NCBI GenBank assembly: GCA_949592205.1
Contig: CATIUR010000006.1
Coordinates: 9,255,001-9,319,000 of the forward strand
Source: Helichrysum umbraculigerum
Lineage: Eukaryota; Streptophyta; Magnoliopsida; Asterales; Asteraceae
DNA: 64,000 bases
Direction of reading: 5' to 3'
This document shows, one piece after another, positions 22,991 to 33,644 of this stretch; position 1 is the first letter of the stretch; each line of letters starts with the position of its first letter. The position numbers were made by a program, and so were the translations under genes. Below the pieces are notes generated by a model. It ran no database searches and had not been told where the DNA came from. It saw only the letters and a program-made list of their open reading frames with translations.

Positions 22991-22995
22991 GTTGG
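22991..22995. repeat. target site duplication of G1 (left)
   Basis: GTTGG, identical to 32656-32660 on the other side of G1. Confidence 0.95.
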
Positions 22996-23856
22996 TGTGA
23001 CAACCGTCAATTTAGGACTATACTTTAGTGCCTAATAAAGTTTTAATACATGTAATTAGTTCTGTGTTAGGCTAATTAATGTATCAACTATTATATATAT
23101 TGTTGAATATATATCTACAATTATGCGGTTTGTTTAAATCGCACGAGCTTTAAATCGAATGAATTTCGATACAATAAATACGGACGTTGGTGACCAACTT
23201 TTATTTAATAACGCTTTATGTCAAAAGTATTCTTATTATAATACTTCGTATTCATTCGTACCGTACAATCAGAAAGTTACCAAATTTAAAATGTAAAACG
23301 CGCAAACAAATTAACTTACGTTTTTATAATTCAAATATAAAGTGATTAGTAAAATATTTAAATAAAATATAGCGTGATAATTTGTATTTTAAAATGTACC
23401 AATTAATATTTAAAATAATTATTTAACGTTTAAATGACGGAGCAAACGAACACCGCACGGAGCGGGAACGCGGGGCGAAAGTGGGGATTTAACCTCCCAC
23501 TTCCACCCACTTTCTTTCATTCTCATTTACTTTCTCTCTCTCTTCCTTTTCTTTCATCTCAAAAACCACCAACCATAATCAACAAAAATCACAAAATAAA
23601 CGCCCTAAACGACTTCGGATCTTCAAGCCCCTTTGGAAATAAACGACCACCTCGCGACGATCTACAATCCTACCTTTCCGGAATTTCATTTCGGCGATTT
23701 GTAAGTTTCCGACACAACTCCGAAAACTCTCATTTTTAAGTTTTATAACTTGCTAGTTGTTTGTATAACCTTGTAATGTCCTAAAATGGGCTGGGTAAAA
23801 ATATTATGCCGATCGATGGCCGGAAAACGCGTTTTTGGAGTTGAAACTCCGATCAG

Positions 23857-24130
23857 ACTCCGTACGTCGCATTTGGCCTGGAGCAAATGCGACGTAGCGA
23901 CCTACGTCGCACTATATCCCCAACGTCGCATATAGCGACGCAGCGACCTACGTCGCACTATAACCCCAACGTCGCACTTAGCGACGCAGACCCTTACGTC
24001 GCAGAAATCAACTACGTCGCCTATAGCGACGTCACGTACAACGTCGCATTAAATTGCGAAAGTCGCACATAGCGACGTCATGCCCAACGTCGCAGTCCGG
24101 ATCTGCGACGTAGCACCCTACGTCGCACAA
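23857..24130. repeat. hairpin array CGTCGC/GCGACG (G1 5' LTR)
   Basis: Hairpins: TGCGACGTAG/CTACGTCGCA, loop CGAC (23888-23911); CGTCGC/GCGACG, loop ATATA (23924-23940); CGTCGC/GCGACG, loop ACTTA (23970-23986); ACGTCGC/GCGACGT, loop CTATA (24014-24032); GTCGC/GCGAC, loop ACATA (24062-24076); CGTCGCAG/CTGCGACG, loop TCCGGAT (24088-24110). Here the stem is constant and the loop varies. Repeated in the 3' LTR (about 31154-31427) and in G2 (about 58897-59170). Confidence 0.93.
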
Positions 24131-24579
24131 AACAGAATCTTCAAACCTCAAAATTTTGAAGTCAAAGTTACTGTTCAAAAAAGTCAAATTTTACTGTAGC
24201 AGTACTGTAGCAGTACTGTAGCAAAGTCAACATTTTAGAATTATTATTATTTCAACTAAATCACCAACGGGCCGTACACATTTTCAAATACACAATTGAA
24301 TCAACTAAGTCATAGTAACTTAGATAAATTATTCAAACAAGTCGTTGTAACTTGTGTCAATTCAATCAAACAAGTCGTAGTAACTTGTAACAATACAATC
24401 AACCAAATCGGGGTAATTTGGACATTAAGTTAGACAAACAATTTCAATGGTAGTCTTTCGAGATACCAATACAATTAATAACAATTCAAGTGTCGTGGAC
24501 ACATTCAGGTTTCAAGTCTTTGGACACCAACACACTGCTAATTACTTCAAGTTTAATTGCTTAACATTCCAAGACTCAG

Positions 24580-25066
24580 GTGAGTTTCATAGCCCCATTT
24601 TCACTACTTTTACCAGGGGTGTGATATTACTACTTCATTTTGTTTTACAAGTAGAACGCAAGTGACAAATTTCAAATACTACATGAGTTTCAAGCTAATC
24701 AATTTAAAGTCCTCCCTAAGCATAGTCTCTAGTATTTATAGCGTGAATGTAAGTATATGATATCATATGGGATTGACAATCCTCATCCGGGTTAGCACGC
24801 ACTAATCGGTCAAACGGATGTATTAGCATTTGGGAAGACGAGTGTTGATTAGGCACTCGTAGGAGGCACTCCAAGTTAGGTTTCCTTAATTGGGCCTGAC
24901 AAATCAGTTAAGCTCAGACTATGTGCTCATGGACAGTATAACTTTTATTTTGCTTAATTGCATTTTAAATTCAATATAAATCTTGCGGTTCTTACAACTA
25001 TACATTGACATACAAACCTGTGAGCTCACCAGCGTTTTCGCTGACCCATTTTAGTATTTATCACAG
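24580..25066 (+). promoter_or_regulatory. putative LTR intron (G1)
   Basis: Donor CAG/GTGAGT with GT at 24580-24581. Branch point CTGAC at 25041-25045; acceptor TTTATCACAG/G with AG at 25065-25066, 22 nt from the branch A. Length 487 bp. G2 has the same signals at 59620-60106. In the G1 3' LTR the branch is ATGAC. Confidence 0.5.
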
Positions 25067-25358
25067 GTACCCAGCAGTAGTTTGGCTGCACAAGCAGGAA
25101 TTATTAGCTCGAGTCAGCATACATACAACTAGAGATTGGACTGCATTATTATATTTTGTAAAAGTAATTATGCTATGTAATCTCTCAATTTCAGGAACCG
25201 AGCTAATGTAACTATATTTTGATGTAAACATTTATTTTATTTATACAAGTTTAAAACGACGCATATAGTGGTCGTTCATTATATCTTATGTGCTTTGTAT
25301 ATTGATTAGTGACACCCAAATCAAGCTTCCGCAAATCATTAAATTTGGGGGTGTCACA

Positions 25359-25811
25359 GATTGGTATCAGAGACTAAGGTTATAGTGAACTAGGTTGCAT
25401 TTAGTGGGCCTAGACTATGACCGTTAGGCAGTATTCCTTATTAGTTATGACTAGTTCAGGGATTACATCATACGACTTTAATTTAACATAGCCTGATCAA
25501 CTATGTACAATTAAAGAAAGATGATGTGAAATCTGAAAGAGTTATGTTGAACAGGAATGCATTAGTTGACTCTGACCTCGAGAGAAACGGGACTCAAAAC
25601 ACGTCTGTGCTAGACACTCAATAGGTTATTATGTGATATACATATACATTTACATAAGTAGACCTCGTTACAACTTTAGACTATATTATATTATATGAAT
25701 ATAGGCCTCTTTCTCTCTAACGTTTAGTCTCGGAATGACAAACACACCACTAGTTCATCATACTCGGACTAGTATCTTATTTCATTTCCTTGTTCTTTCT
25801 TACTCAGCATC
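25359..25811 (+). other. G1 leader with primer binding site
   Basis: Primer site TGGTATCAGAG at 25362-25372. The next base is A where G2 has the expected C. The rest, up to the gag start, is noncoding and nearly identical to 60399-60851 in G2. Confidence 0.9.
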
Positions 25812-28800
25812 ATGCCTCCACGTCGTCAAATTACCCTTAGCGAAGCTGAGATCGCGGGAATCATTGCCCGCAGTGTGACCGAAACCTTGGCTACCCGAAC
25901 ACCACCCGGTAGCGAGGACACAGCAACCAATACTCCACCGCCCAAACCCTGCTCCTATAAGGACTTTCTTAGCTGTAAACCGCTATACTTCAAGGGCACG
26001 GAAGGTGCCATTGGCTTAATCCGTTGGATTGAGCGCATGGAATCTGTTTTCAGTCTCTGCGACTGCACTGAGAACAACAAGGTCAAATTCGCTGCTTACA
26101 TCTTTCAGGAAGGTGCACTCACGTGGTGGAAAACCCACGCAAACTCTGTAGGCCTTGAGGTCGCAAACCGACTTCCATGGGTCGAACTGAAGAAGAAGCT
26201 GACAGAAAAGTACTGTCCTGAAGAAGAACTGCATAGGCTGGAAGAAGAATTCTGGCATCTGGAGGTGCAGGGAAACGACGTTGCTGATTATACCACCAAG
26301 TTTCAGCAGTTTGCTTTATTATGCCCGGGTTTGGTCGAACCAGAAAGTAGGGGCATTAAGAAATACATTCGTGGACTTCCCGAGAACATCCAGGGAAACG
26401 TCGCCTCATCCAAACCAACCACCACTGAAAGTGCCATTCGATTGGCCCACGAACTCATGGCTCTAGTTGTCAGCCGTGAGACCTCCAACACTTCATCCTC
26501 CAACAACAACAAACGCAAATCCACTGAACACCACCACAACTCAAACAAGAAAAACAACGCCATCCAAGTCTACACCACCAACTCTGAAACCACCCGCAAC
26601 TACACCGGGGACAGGCCTTATTGTCCCAAGTGTAACTACCACCATTTTGGTCAGTGCGGTACTCCTTGCAACAACTGCAGGAGGCAAGGGCACTTGACTA
26701 AGGATTGCCGATCCCCCAAATCCAACAACAACCCCTCTGACAGAAATACCCGGCAACCTAAGTCCTGCTACGAATGTGGAAACCCAGGACACTTCAGGGA
26801 TTCTTGCCCAAAACTGAAGAATAAGGGCAACAACAACAACAACCACCGCAACAACACCAACACCAAAAGTAACGCCTTCGTAATCAACTCAGGGGACGCC
26901 CGTCAGGACCCGAATGTGGTCACGGGTATGTTCCTCCTCAACAATTTAACTGCTTCCATACTGTTTGATACTGGTGCCGATAGGAGTTTTATTTCTGATG
27001 AATTTTGTCCTCTACTTGACATTACACCTGTTGCTTTAGACGTTAAGTACACCGTAGAGTTAGCAAATGGAAAGCTGATAGAAACCGATAGTGTGATACC
27101 TAATTGCACTTTAAATCTAGCCGACGAAACCTTCTCCATAGATCTTATGCCTATTGAAATAGGGAGTTTCGATGTCATCGTAGGCATGGACTGGTTGTCC
27201 AAACATCGCGCCGAAATCATTTGCCATGACAAAGTTGTTCGCATACCTCTCGCCAACGGTAGAACCCTAATCATACAGGGGGAGACCGGTGGGACGAGGC
27301 TTAACCTCATATCTTGTCTTAAAACCCGGAAATTTCTGAGAAAGGGTTATCCATCAATCCTCGCGCACATCATGGAGAAAAAGTCGGAGGAGAAGCGACT
27401 TGAGGATGTTCCAATTGTTCGAGACTTTCCAGAAGTCTTTCCTGAGGAACTGCCTGGTCTACCACCACCAAGACAGGTTGAGTTCTCAATCGATCTTGTA
27501 CCAGGTGCTGCGCCTGTGGCCCGAGCACCATACCGTTTAGCTCCATCAGAACTTCAAGAGCTGTCCACCCAGTTACAGGAACTCCTGGAACGGGGGTTTA
27601 TCAGGCCGAGTTCTTCACCTTGGGGAGCTCCGGTCCTATTTGTTAAGAAGAAAGACGGTTCTTTTCAAATGTGTATCGACTATCGAGAGTTGAACAAGTT
27701 AACTGTCAAGAATCGGTATCCACTCCCTCGAATCGATGATTTGTTCGACCAACTTCAAGGGTCGAGTTGTTATTCAAAGATTGATCTTCGATCCGGTTAT
27801 CACCAATTGCGCGTTCGCGATGCCGATATTCCAAAAACCGCTTTCAGAACCCGTTACGGGCATTACGAATTCCAAGTGATGCCATTCGGCCTAACCAATG
27901 CACCGGCTGTATTCATGGACCTTATGAATCGGGTGTGCAAACCCTACCTTTACAAGTTTGTCATTGTCTTCATCGATGACATTCTCATATATTCACGAAG
28001 CAAAGAAGAACATGTGCAACACCTCAGAACCATCCTTGAACTACTTAAACATGAGGAGCTCTATGCCAAGTTCTCTAAGTGTGAGTTCTGGATCAAAACC
28101 GTTCAATTCCTTGGCCACGTGATTGACAGCCAGGGGATTCACGTTGACCCGTCAAAAATCGAGGCTATCAAAGACTGGCAATCGCCAACCACTCCGACCG
28201 AAGTACGGCAGTTTTTAGGACTGGCCGGATACTATCGACGCTTCATTGAAAATTTCTCCAAGATAGCCATACCACTCACGACGTTGACCCAGAAAGACAA
28301 AAAGTTTGACTGGACTGATAAACAAGAATCGGCATTCCAACTCTTAAAACAAAAGCTTTGCAGTGCTCCAATCCTCTCATTACCCGAAGGCACCGATGAC
28401 TTCGTGGTATACTGCGATGCTTCACATCAAGGTCTCGGTTGTGTGCTTATGCAACGAGACAAAGTCATAGCTTATGCTTCCCGACAGCTCAAGATTCATG
28501 AAAAGAATTACACCACCCACGACCTCGAGCTAGGAGCTGTCGTTTTTGCCCTCAAAATCTGGAGACATTACCTTTACGGTACCAGGTGTACAATCTTTAC
28601 TGACCATAAAAGCCTTCAACACATATTCGATCAGAAGGATCTCAACATGAGGCAACGTCGATGGGTCGAGTTACTTACGGATTACGACTGCGAACTTAAA
28701 TATCATCCAGGCAAAGCAAATGTTGTTGCTGACGCCCTCAGTCGAAAAGAGCGAGTGAAACCACTTCGGGTTCGAGCCCTCAGTATGACCATTCACAACA

Positions 28801-30257
28801 ATTTAAACATTCAAATCCTCACTGCTCAACTCGAAGCCTTAAAACCCGAAAATGTCAAAGATGAAGCCTTGCGGGGCATGGATAAACAATTCGAAATCAG
28901 ACCTAACGGGATTAAGTATTTCTCAAACCGAATCTGGTTGCCTAAATTTGGGAACCTACGAGACTTGGTGATGGATGAAGCTCACAAGTCCAAATATTCT
29001 ATCCATCCGGGATCCGATAAAATGTACCACGGTATCAAGGACTTCTACTGGTGGCCGAACATGAAAGCCGAAATCGCCACCTATGTCAGCAAATGCCTTA
29101 CTTGCTCCAAGGTCAAAATCGAATATCAAAAACCTTCAGGTTTACTTCAACAACCCAGTCTTCCGGAATGGAAATGGGAACAAATTGCCATGGACTTCAT
29201 AACCAAACTACCCAGATCCTCGAGCGGTTGCGATACCATTTGGGTGATCGTGGATCGTCTCACAAAATCTGCTCACTTCCTGGCAATCAAGGAATCCGAC
29301 AAAATGGAGCGCCTCACCAACATTTATCTGAAGGAAATCGTGACCAAACACGGTGTTCCAATCTCAATTATCTCCGATAGAGATAGTCGTTTCACTTCAC
29401 ATTTTTGGCAATCACTTCAAAAATCTCTGGGTACTCGACTTGATATGAGTACCGCATACCATCCTCAAACCGACGGTCAAAGTGAACGAACCATTCAAAC
29501 ACTTGAAGACATGCTACGGGCCTGCGTAGTAGACTTCGGTGTAAACTGGGAAAAACATCTACCATTGTGCGAGTTCTCGTACAACAACAGTTATCATACC
29601 AGCATCAAAGCTGCACCTTTCGAGGCACTGTACGGTCGTAAGTGCCGGTCACCTATCTGTTGGACCGAAGTTGGGGATAGCCAACTCACAGGTCCAGAAA
29701 TCATTCACGAGACGACCGAGAGAATCGTAGAAATTCAAAACAAACTCAAAGCCGCGGGTGATCGTCAGAAAAGTTATGCTGATGTGAGACGCAAGCCACT
29801 CGAGTTCCAGGTTGGGGATCGAGTTCTACTCAAAGTATCGCCTTGGAAAGGCGTAATCCGATTTGGCAAACGAGGGAAGTTAAATCCCAGATACATTGGA
29901 CCATTCGAGATCCTCGAAAAGATTGGTCCAGTGGCATATCGATTGCAGCTGCCATCCGAACTCAGCAGCGTGCATCCCACATTTCATGTTTCAAATCTGA
30001 AGAAGTGTCTGTCTGATGAGACACTTATCATTCCACTCGATGAAATTCGAGTTGACGAAAAACTTCACTTTGTTGAGGAACCCGCTGAAATCATGGACCG
30101 TGAGGTCAAACAACTTAAACAAAGTCGTATTCCTATTGTCAAGGTTAGGTGGAATTCGCGGCGCGGTCCGGAATTCACCTGGGAACGAGAAGATCAAATG
30201 CGACTCAATTATCCTCAACTCTTCACTGATTCAACGTCAAACACAACTCCAACTTAA
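25812..30257 (+). CDS. gag-pol polyprotein, Tekay/Del chromovirus (G1)
   Basis: An uninterrupted 1481-residue polyprotein starting [13 protein letters not shown]; the ATG is shared with G2. Order: gag core (about residues 50-220), two CCHC knuckles ([14 protein letters not shown] and [14 protein letters not shown], about 285-335), protease DTGADRSF (about 385), reverse transcriptase with FIDD (Asp 722-723), RNase H (CDAS about 868, ending DALSR), integrase with HH-CC zinc site (about 1057-1097) and D-D-35-E triad (about 1127, 1188, 1224), and a C-terminal chromodomain-like segment ending [15 protein letters not shown]. Two changes from G2 hit conserved RT positions: Gln619 where G2 has Arg ([13 protein letters not shown]) and Tyr714 where G2 has Asp ([13 protein letters not shown]). 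The frame is open but activity is doubtful. It would make virus-like particles and integrate copies, with the chromodomain directing them to heterochromatin. Confidence 0.97.
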   Translation: MPPRRQITLSEAEIAGIIARSVTETLATRTPPGSEDTATNTPPPKPCSYKDFLSCKPLYFKGTEGAIGLIRWIERMESVFSLCDCTENNKVKFAAYIFQEGALTWWKTHANSVGLEVANRLPWVELKKKLTEKYCPEEELHRLEEEFWHLEVQGNDVADYTTKFQQFALLCPGLVEPESRGIKKYIRGLPENIQGNVASSKPTTTESAIRLAHELMALVVSRETSNTSSSNNNKRKSTEHHHNSNKKNNAIQVYTTNSETTRNYTGDRPYCPKCNYHHFGQCGTPCNNCRRQGHLTKDCRSPKSNNNPSDRNTRQPKSCYECGNPGHFRDSCPKLKNKGNNNNNHRNNTNTKSNAFVINSGDARQDPNVVTGMFLLNNLTASILFDTGADRSFISDEFCPLLDITPVALDVKYTVELANGKLIETDSVIPNCTLNLADETFSIDLMPIEIGSFDVIVGMDWLSKHRAEIICHDKVVRIPLANGRTLIIQGETGGTRLNLISCLKTRKFLRKGYPSILAHIMEKKSEEKRLEDVPIVRDFPEVFPEELPGLPPPRQVEFSIDLVPGAAPVARAPYRLAPSELQELSTQLQELLERGFIRPSSSPWGAPVLFVKKKDGSFQMCIDYRELNKLTVKNRYPLPRIDDLFDQLQGSSCYSKIDLRSGYHQLRVRDADIPKTAFRTRYGHYEFQVMPFGLTNAPAVFMDLMNRVCKPYLYKFVIVFIDDILIYSRSKEEHVQHLRTILELLKHEELYAKFSKCEFWIKTVQFLGHVIDSQGIHVDPSKIEAIKDWQSPTTPTEVRQFLGLAGYYRRFIENFSKIAIPLTTLTQKDKKFDWTDKQESAFQLLKQKLCSAPILSLPEGTDDFVVYCDASHQGLGCVLMQRDKVIAYASRQLKIHEKNYTTHDLELGAVVFALKIWRHYLYGTRCTIFTDHKSLQHIFDQKDLNMRQRRWVELLTDYDCELKYHPGKANVVADALSRKERVKPLRVRALSMTIHNNLNIQILTAQLEALKPENVKDEALRGMDKQFEIRPNGIKYFSNRIWLPKFGNLRDLVMDEAHKSKYSIHPGSDKMYHGIKDFYWWPNMKAEIATYVSKCLTCSKVKIEYQKPSGLLQQPSLPEWKWEQIAMDFITKLPRSSSGCDTIWVIVDRLTKSAHFLAIKESDKMERLTNIYLKEIVTKHGVPISIISDRDSRFTSHFWQSLQKSLGTRLDMSTAYHPQTDGQSERTIQTLEDMLRACVVDFGVNWEKHLPLCEFSYNNSYHTSIKAAPFEALYGRKCRSPICWTEVGDSQLTGPEIIHETTERIVEIQNKLKAAGDRQKSYADVRRKPLEFQVGDRVLLKVSPWKGVIRFGKRGKLNPRYIGPFEILEKIGPVAYRLQLPSELSSVHPTFHVSNLKKCLSDETLIIPLDEIRVDEKLHFVEEPAEIMDREVKQLKQSRIPIVKVRWNSRRGPEFTWEREDQMRLNYPQLFTDSTSNTTPT

Positions 30258-30280
30258 ATTTCGGGACGAAATTCTTCTAA

Positions 30281-30292
30281 CAGGGGGGAGAA
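30281..30292 (+). other. G1 polypurine tract
   Basis: CAGGGGGGAGAA directly before the 3' LTR, the primer for plus-strand synthesis. Confidence 0.93.
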
Positions 30293-32655
30293 TGTGACAA
30301 CCGTCAATTTAGGACTATACTTTAGTGCCTAATAAAGTTTTAATACATGTAATTAGTTCTGTGTTAGGCTAATTAATGTATCAACTATTATATATATTGT
30401 TGAATATATATCTACAATTATGCGGTTTGTTTAAATCGCACGAGCTTTAAATCGAATGAATTTCGATACAATAAATACGGACGTTGGTGACCAACTTTTA
30501 TTTAATAACGCTTTATGTCAAAAGTATTCTTATTATAATACTTCGTATTCATTCGTACCGTACAATCAGAAAGTTACCAAATTTAAAATGTAAAACGCGC
30601 AAACAAATTAACTTACGTTTTTATAATTCAAATATAAAGTGATTAGTAAAATATTTAAATAAAATATAGCGTGATAATTTGTATTTTAAAATGTACCAAT
30701 TAATATTTAAAATAATTATTTAACGTTTAAATGACGGAGCAAACGAACACCGCACGGAGCGGGAACGCGGGGCGAAAGTGGGGATTTAACCTCCCACTTC
30801 CACCCACTTTCTTTCATTCTCATTTACTTTCTCTCTCTCTTCCTTTTCTTTCATCTCAAAAACCACCAACCATAATCAACAAAAATCACAAAATAAACGC
30901 CCTAAACGACTTCGGATCTTCAAGCCCCATTGAAAATAAACGACCACCTCGCGACGATCTACAATCCTACCTTTCCGGAATTTCATTTCGGCGATTTGTA
31001 AGTTTCCGACACAACTCCGAAAACTCTCGTTTTTAAGTTTTATAACTTGCTAGTTGTTTGTATAACCTTGTAATGTCCTAAAATGGGCTGGGTAAAAATA
31101 TTATGCCGATCGATGGCCGGAAAACGCGTTTTTGGAGTTGAAACTCCGATCAGACTCCGTACGTCGCATTTGGCCTGGAGCAAATGCGACGTAGCGACCT
31201 ACGTCGCACTATATCCCCAACGTCGCATATAGCGACGCAGCGACCTACGTCGCACTATAACCCCAACGTCGCACTTAGCGACGCAGACCCTTACGTCGCA
31301 GAAATCAACTACGTCGCCTATAGCGACGTCACGTACAACGTCGCATTAAATTGCGAAAGTCGCACATAGCGACGTCATGCCCAACGTCGCAGTCCGGATC
31401 TGCGACGTAGCACCCTACGTCGCACAAAACAGAATCTTCAAACCTCAAAATTTTGAAGTCAAAGTTACTGTTCAAAAAAGTCAAATTTTACTGTAGCAGT
31501 ACTGTAGCAGTACTGTAGCAAAGTCAACATTTTAGAATTATTATTATTTCAACTAAATCACCAACGGGCCGTACACATTTTCAAATACACAATTGAATCA
31601 ACTAAGTCATAGTAACTTAGATAAATTATTCAAACAAGTCGTTGTAACTTGTGTCAATTCAATCAAACAAGTCGTAGTAACTTGTAACAATACAATCAAC
31701 CAAATCGGGGTAATTTGGACATTAAGTTAGACAAACAATTTCAATGGTAGTCTTTCGAGATACCAATACAATTAATAACAATTCAAGTGTCGTGGACACA
31801 TTCAGGTTTCAAGTCTTTGGACACCAACACACTGCTAATTACTTCAAGTTTAATTGCTTAACATTCCAAGACTCAGGTGAGTTTCATAGCCCCATTTTCA
31901 CTACTTTTACCAGGGGTGTGATATTACTACTTCATTTTGTTTTACAAGTAGAACGCAAGTGACAAATTTCAAATACTACATGAGTTTCAAGCTAATCAAT
32001 TTAAAGTCCTCCCTAAGCATAGTCTCTAGTATTTATAGCGTGAATGTTAGTATATGATATCATATGGGATTGACAATCCTCATCCGGGTTAGCACGCACT
32101 AATCGGTCAAACGGATGTATTAGCATTTGGGAAGACGAGTGTTGATTAGGCACTCGTAGGAGGCACTCCAAGTTAGGTTTCCTTAATTGGGCCTGACAAA
32201 TCAGTTAAGCTCAGACTATGTGCTCATGGACAGTATAACTTTTATTTTGCTTAATTGCATTTTAAATTCAATATAAATCTTGCGGTTCTTACAACTATAC
32301 ATTGACATACAAACCTGTGAGCTCACCAGCGTTTTCGATGACCCATTTTAGTATTTATCACAGGTACCCAGCAGTAGTTTGGCTGCACAAGCAGGAATTA
32401 TTAGCTCGAGTCAGCATACATACAACTAGAGATTGGACTGCATTATTATATTTTGTAAAAGTAATTATGCTATGTAATCTCTCAATTTCAGGAACCGAGC
32501 TAATGTAACTATATTTTGATGTAAACATTTATTTTATTTATACAAGTTTAAAACGACGCATATAGTGGTCGTTCATTATATCTTATGTGCTTTGTATATT
32601 GATTAGTGACACCCAAATCAAGCTTCCGCAAATCATTAAATTTGGGGGTGTCACA
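30293..32655 (+). mobile_element. G1 3' LTR
   Basis: 2363 bp, ends GGGTGTCACA. I noted five differences from the 5' LTR: two in the CCCCATTGAAAAT segment near 30930, one near 31029, one near 32048 and one near 32339, which changes the putative branch point. The hairpin array is repeated at about 31154-31427. Right target duplication GTTGG at 32656-32660. Confidence 0.95.
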
Positions 32656-33611
32656 GTTGGTGGGTTGGTGGATAGCATTCTGAAGCTTTTGAAGTGATTA
32701 GTGACGAGTCGGTCGAGAATTGCCCTTCCATAGCAGATGTATCGAACTGCCCTTGTGACTGGTTCGTTAGGGTCAATGCGAGTGCAGGTGTAAGTTCGAA
32801 CTATTTCACGCTGTGGGTGGTTTCTTCCTATCGAGGAAATTAAAGACATGAATTCGGTTTTCACTTCTTCAAAATCATTAGCCCAAGGGTCTCCTCCGAA
32901 GGATCTGGTTGCTTGGCACACTTGTCTGATTAGTTGATGTTGCTCGCGGTTGAAAGGAAAATCCGAGTCGGTGAAGATGCAAATTAACTTGCTGAATATC
33001 TCGCGATATCCATTTCGGTAGACGTCGAGTTCTACGTCTTCTTCTTGGTACATTTCGCGCAGTCGGGTAGTCACATAAGTGGCTAAATTGATTTGCGACA
33101 TGTGCGGGATGAATCTCGGTACCTCACGAGTTTCCTCTTCATAGGCTGGCTCCTTCAGCTCATCAATTATTAGTTCAATGTGGTGCCCAATGGTGGATTG
33201 AATGACGATCCTGCAGTTCTCTGATGCTGTGAGATGCTCTCCAGTTTCGATGAGATCTAGAAGAGTTCTAAGATCTCCCACCATTTTGATGTCGGCATAA
33301 CTTCTTGGGTTCCCTGTGGCTCTTTCCAGATTGGTTCTCATTGATGCAAGAATAGCATTTTGACTTGATGAGTACGGAAAAGCTGACCCGGCTAAGGCAC
33401 AATATACTTTTTGGTATATTCGCCTTTGGATTCCGTAGAATTCGATTTCTCCCATTGGGTAGTTGGGTCTTTCTCGCTGTCGAGCTTCTCTGGTAAGTTG
33501 TTCTTGAAGCAGGTCAGAGAATGCTCGAATGTTTCTCCGAAGAGTGTTGGGCTCTGGTTCTCCATAATTGGCGAGGTATGAATCGTAGTCTCGTATGATT
33601 GCCCTTATCAT
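32656..33611 (-). pseudogene. Athila-type ORF2, unknown protein, disrupted by G1
   Basis: Minus-strand frame starting MIRAIIRDYDSYLANYGEPE at 33611 and cut after about 318 codons by G1; the last 36 codons lie at 22879-22990. I recognise no domain: no RT, integrase, RNase H, envelope signal peptide or membrane segment. It looks helical and charged. Two stretches resemble each other: residues from about EIEFYGIQRRIYQKVYCALA and from about ELDVYRNGYREIFSKLICIF, each leading to xFPF/Yxxxxx and R(A/S)xGxP-like segments. That suggests an internal duplication. It is in the same frame as the preceding gag-protease ORF, separated by a single TAG. Confidence 0.75.
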
Positions 33612-33644
33612 GTGTCTCTGTGCGGTGTTGTAGTCGTTAGTTGA

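Larger units (their letters stand above)
22996..25358 (+). mobile_element. G1 5' LTR
   Basis: Begins TGTGACAACCGTC and ends GGGTGTCACA. Order: AT-rich upstream part, CT-rich stretch (about 23515-23560), hairpin array (23860-24130), CTGTAGCAGTA repeats near 24190, splice-donor-like CAG/GTGAGT at 24579/24580 and acceptor at 25066. The 3' LTR has the same length. Confidence 0.95.
22996..32655 (+). mobile_element. complete Tekay/Del chromovirus G1
   Basis: A 9660-bp element with two 2363-bp LTRs, a tRNA-Met primer site, one intact gag-pol frame, a polypurine tract and a 5-bp target duplication. Comparing the LTRs by eye I found about five differences, roughly 0.2%. That implies insertion within about the last 0.1 million years at usual plant rates. 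It lies in ORF2 of the Athila-type block, in the opposite orientation. Two substitutions at conserved RT positions suggest this copy may be impaired although its frame is open. Confidence 0.95.

Noticed and set aside
26016..27310. Antisense open frames of 80-135 codons across gag
   Set aside because: They mirror the gag-pol frame, recur at the same places in G2, and have no domain. They are composition shadows.
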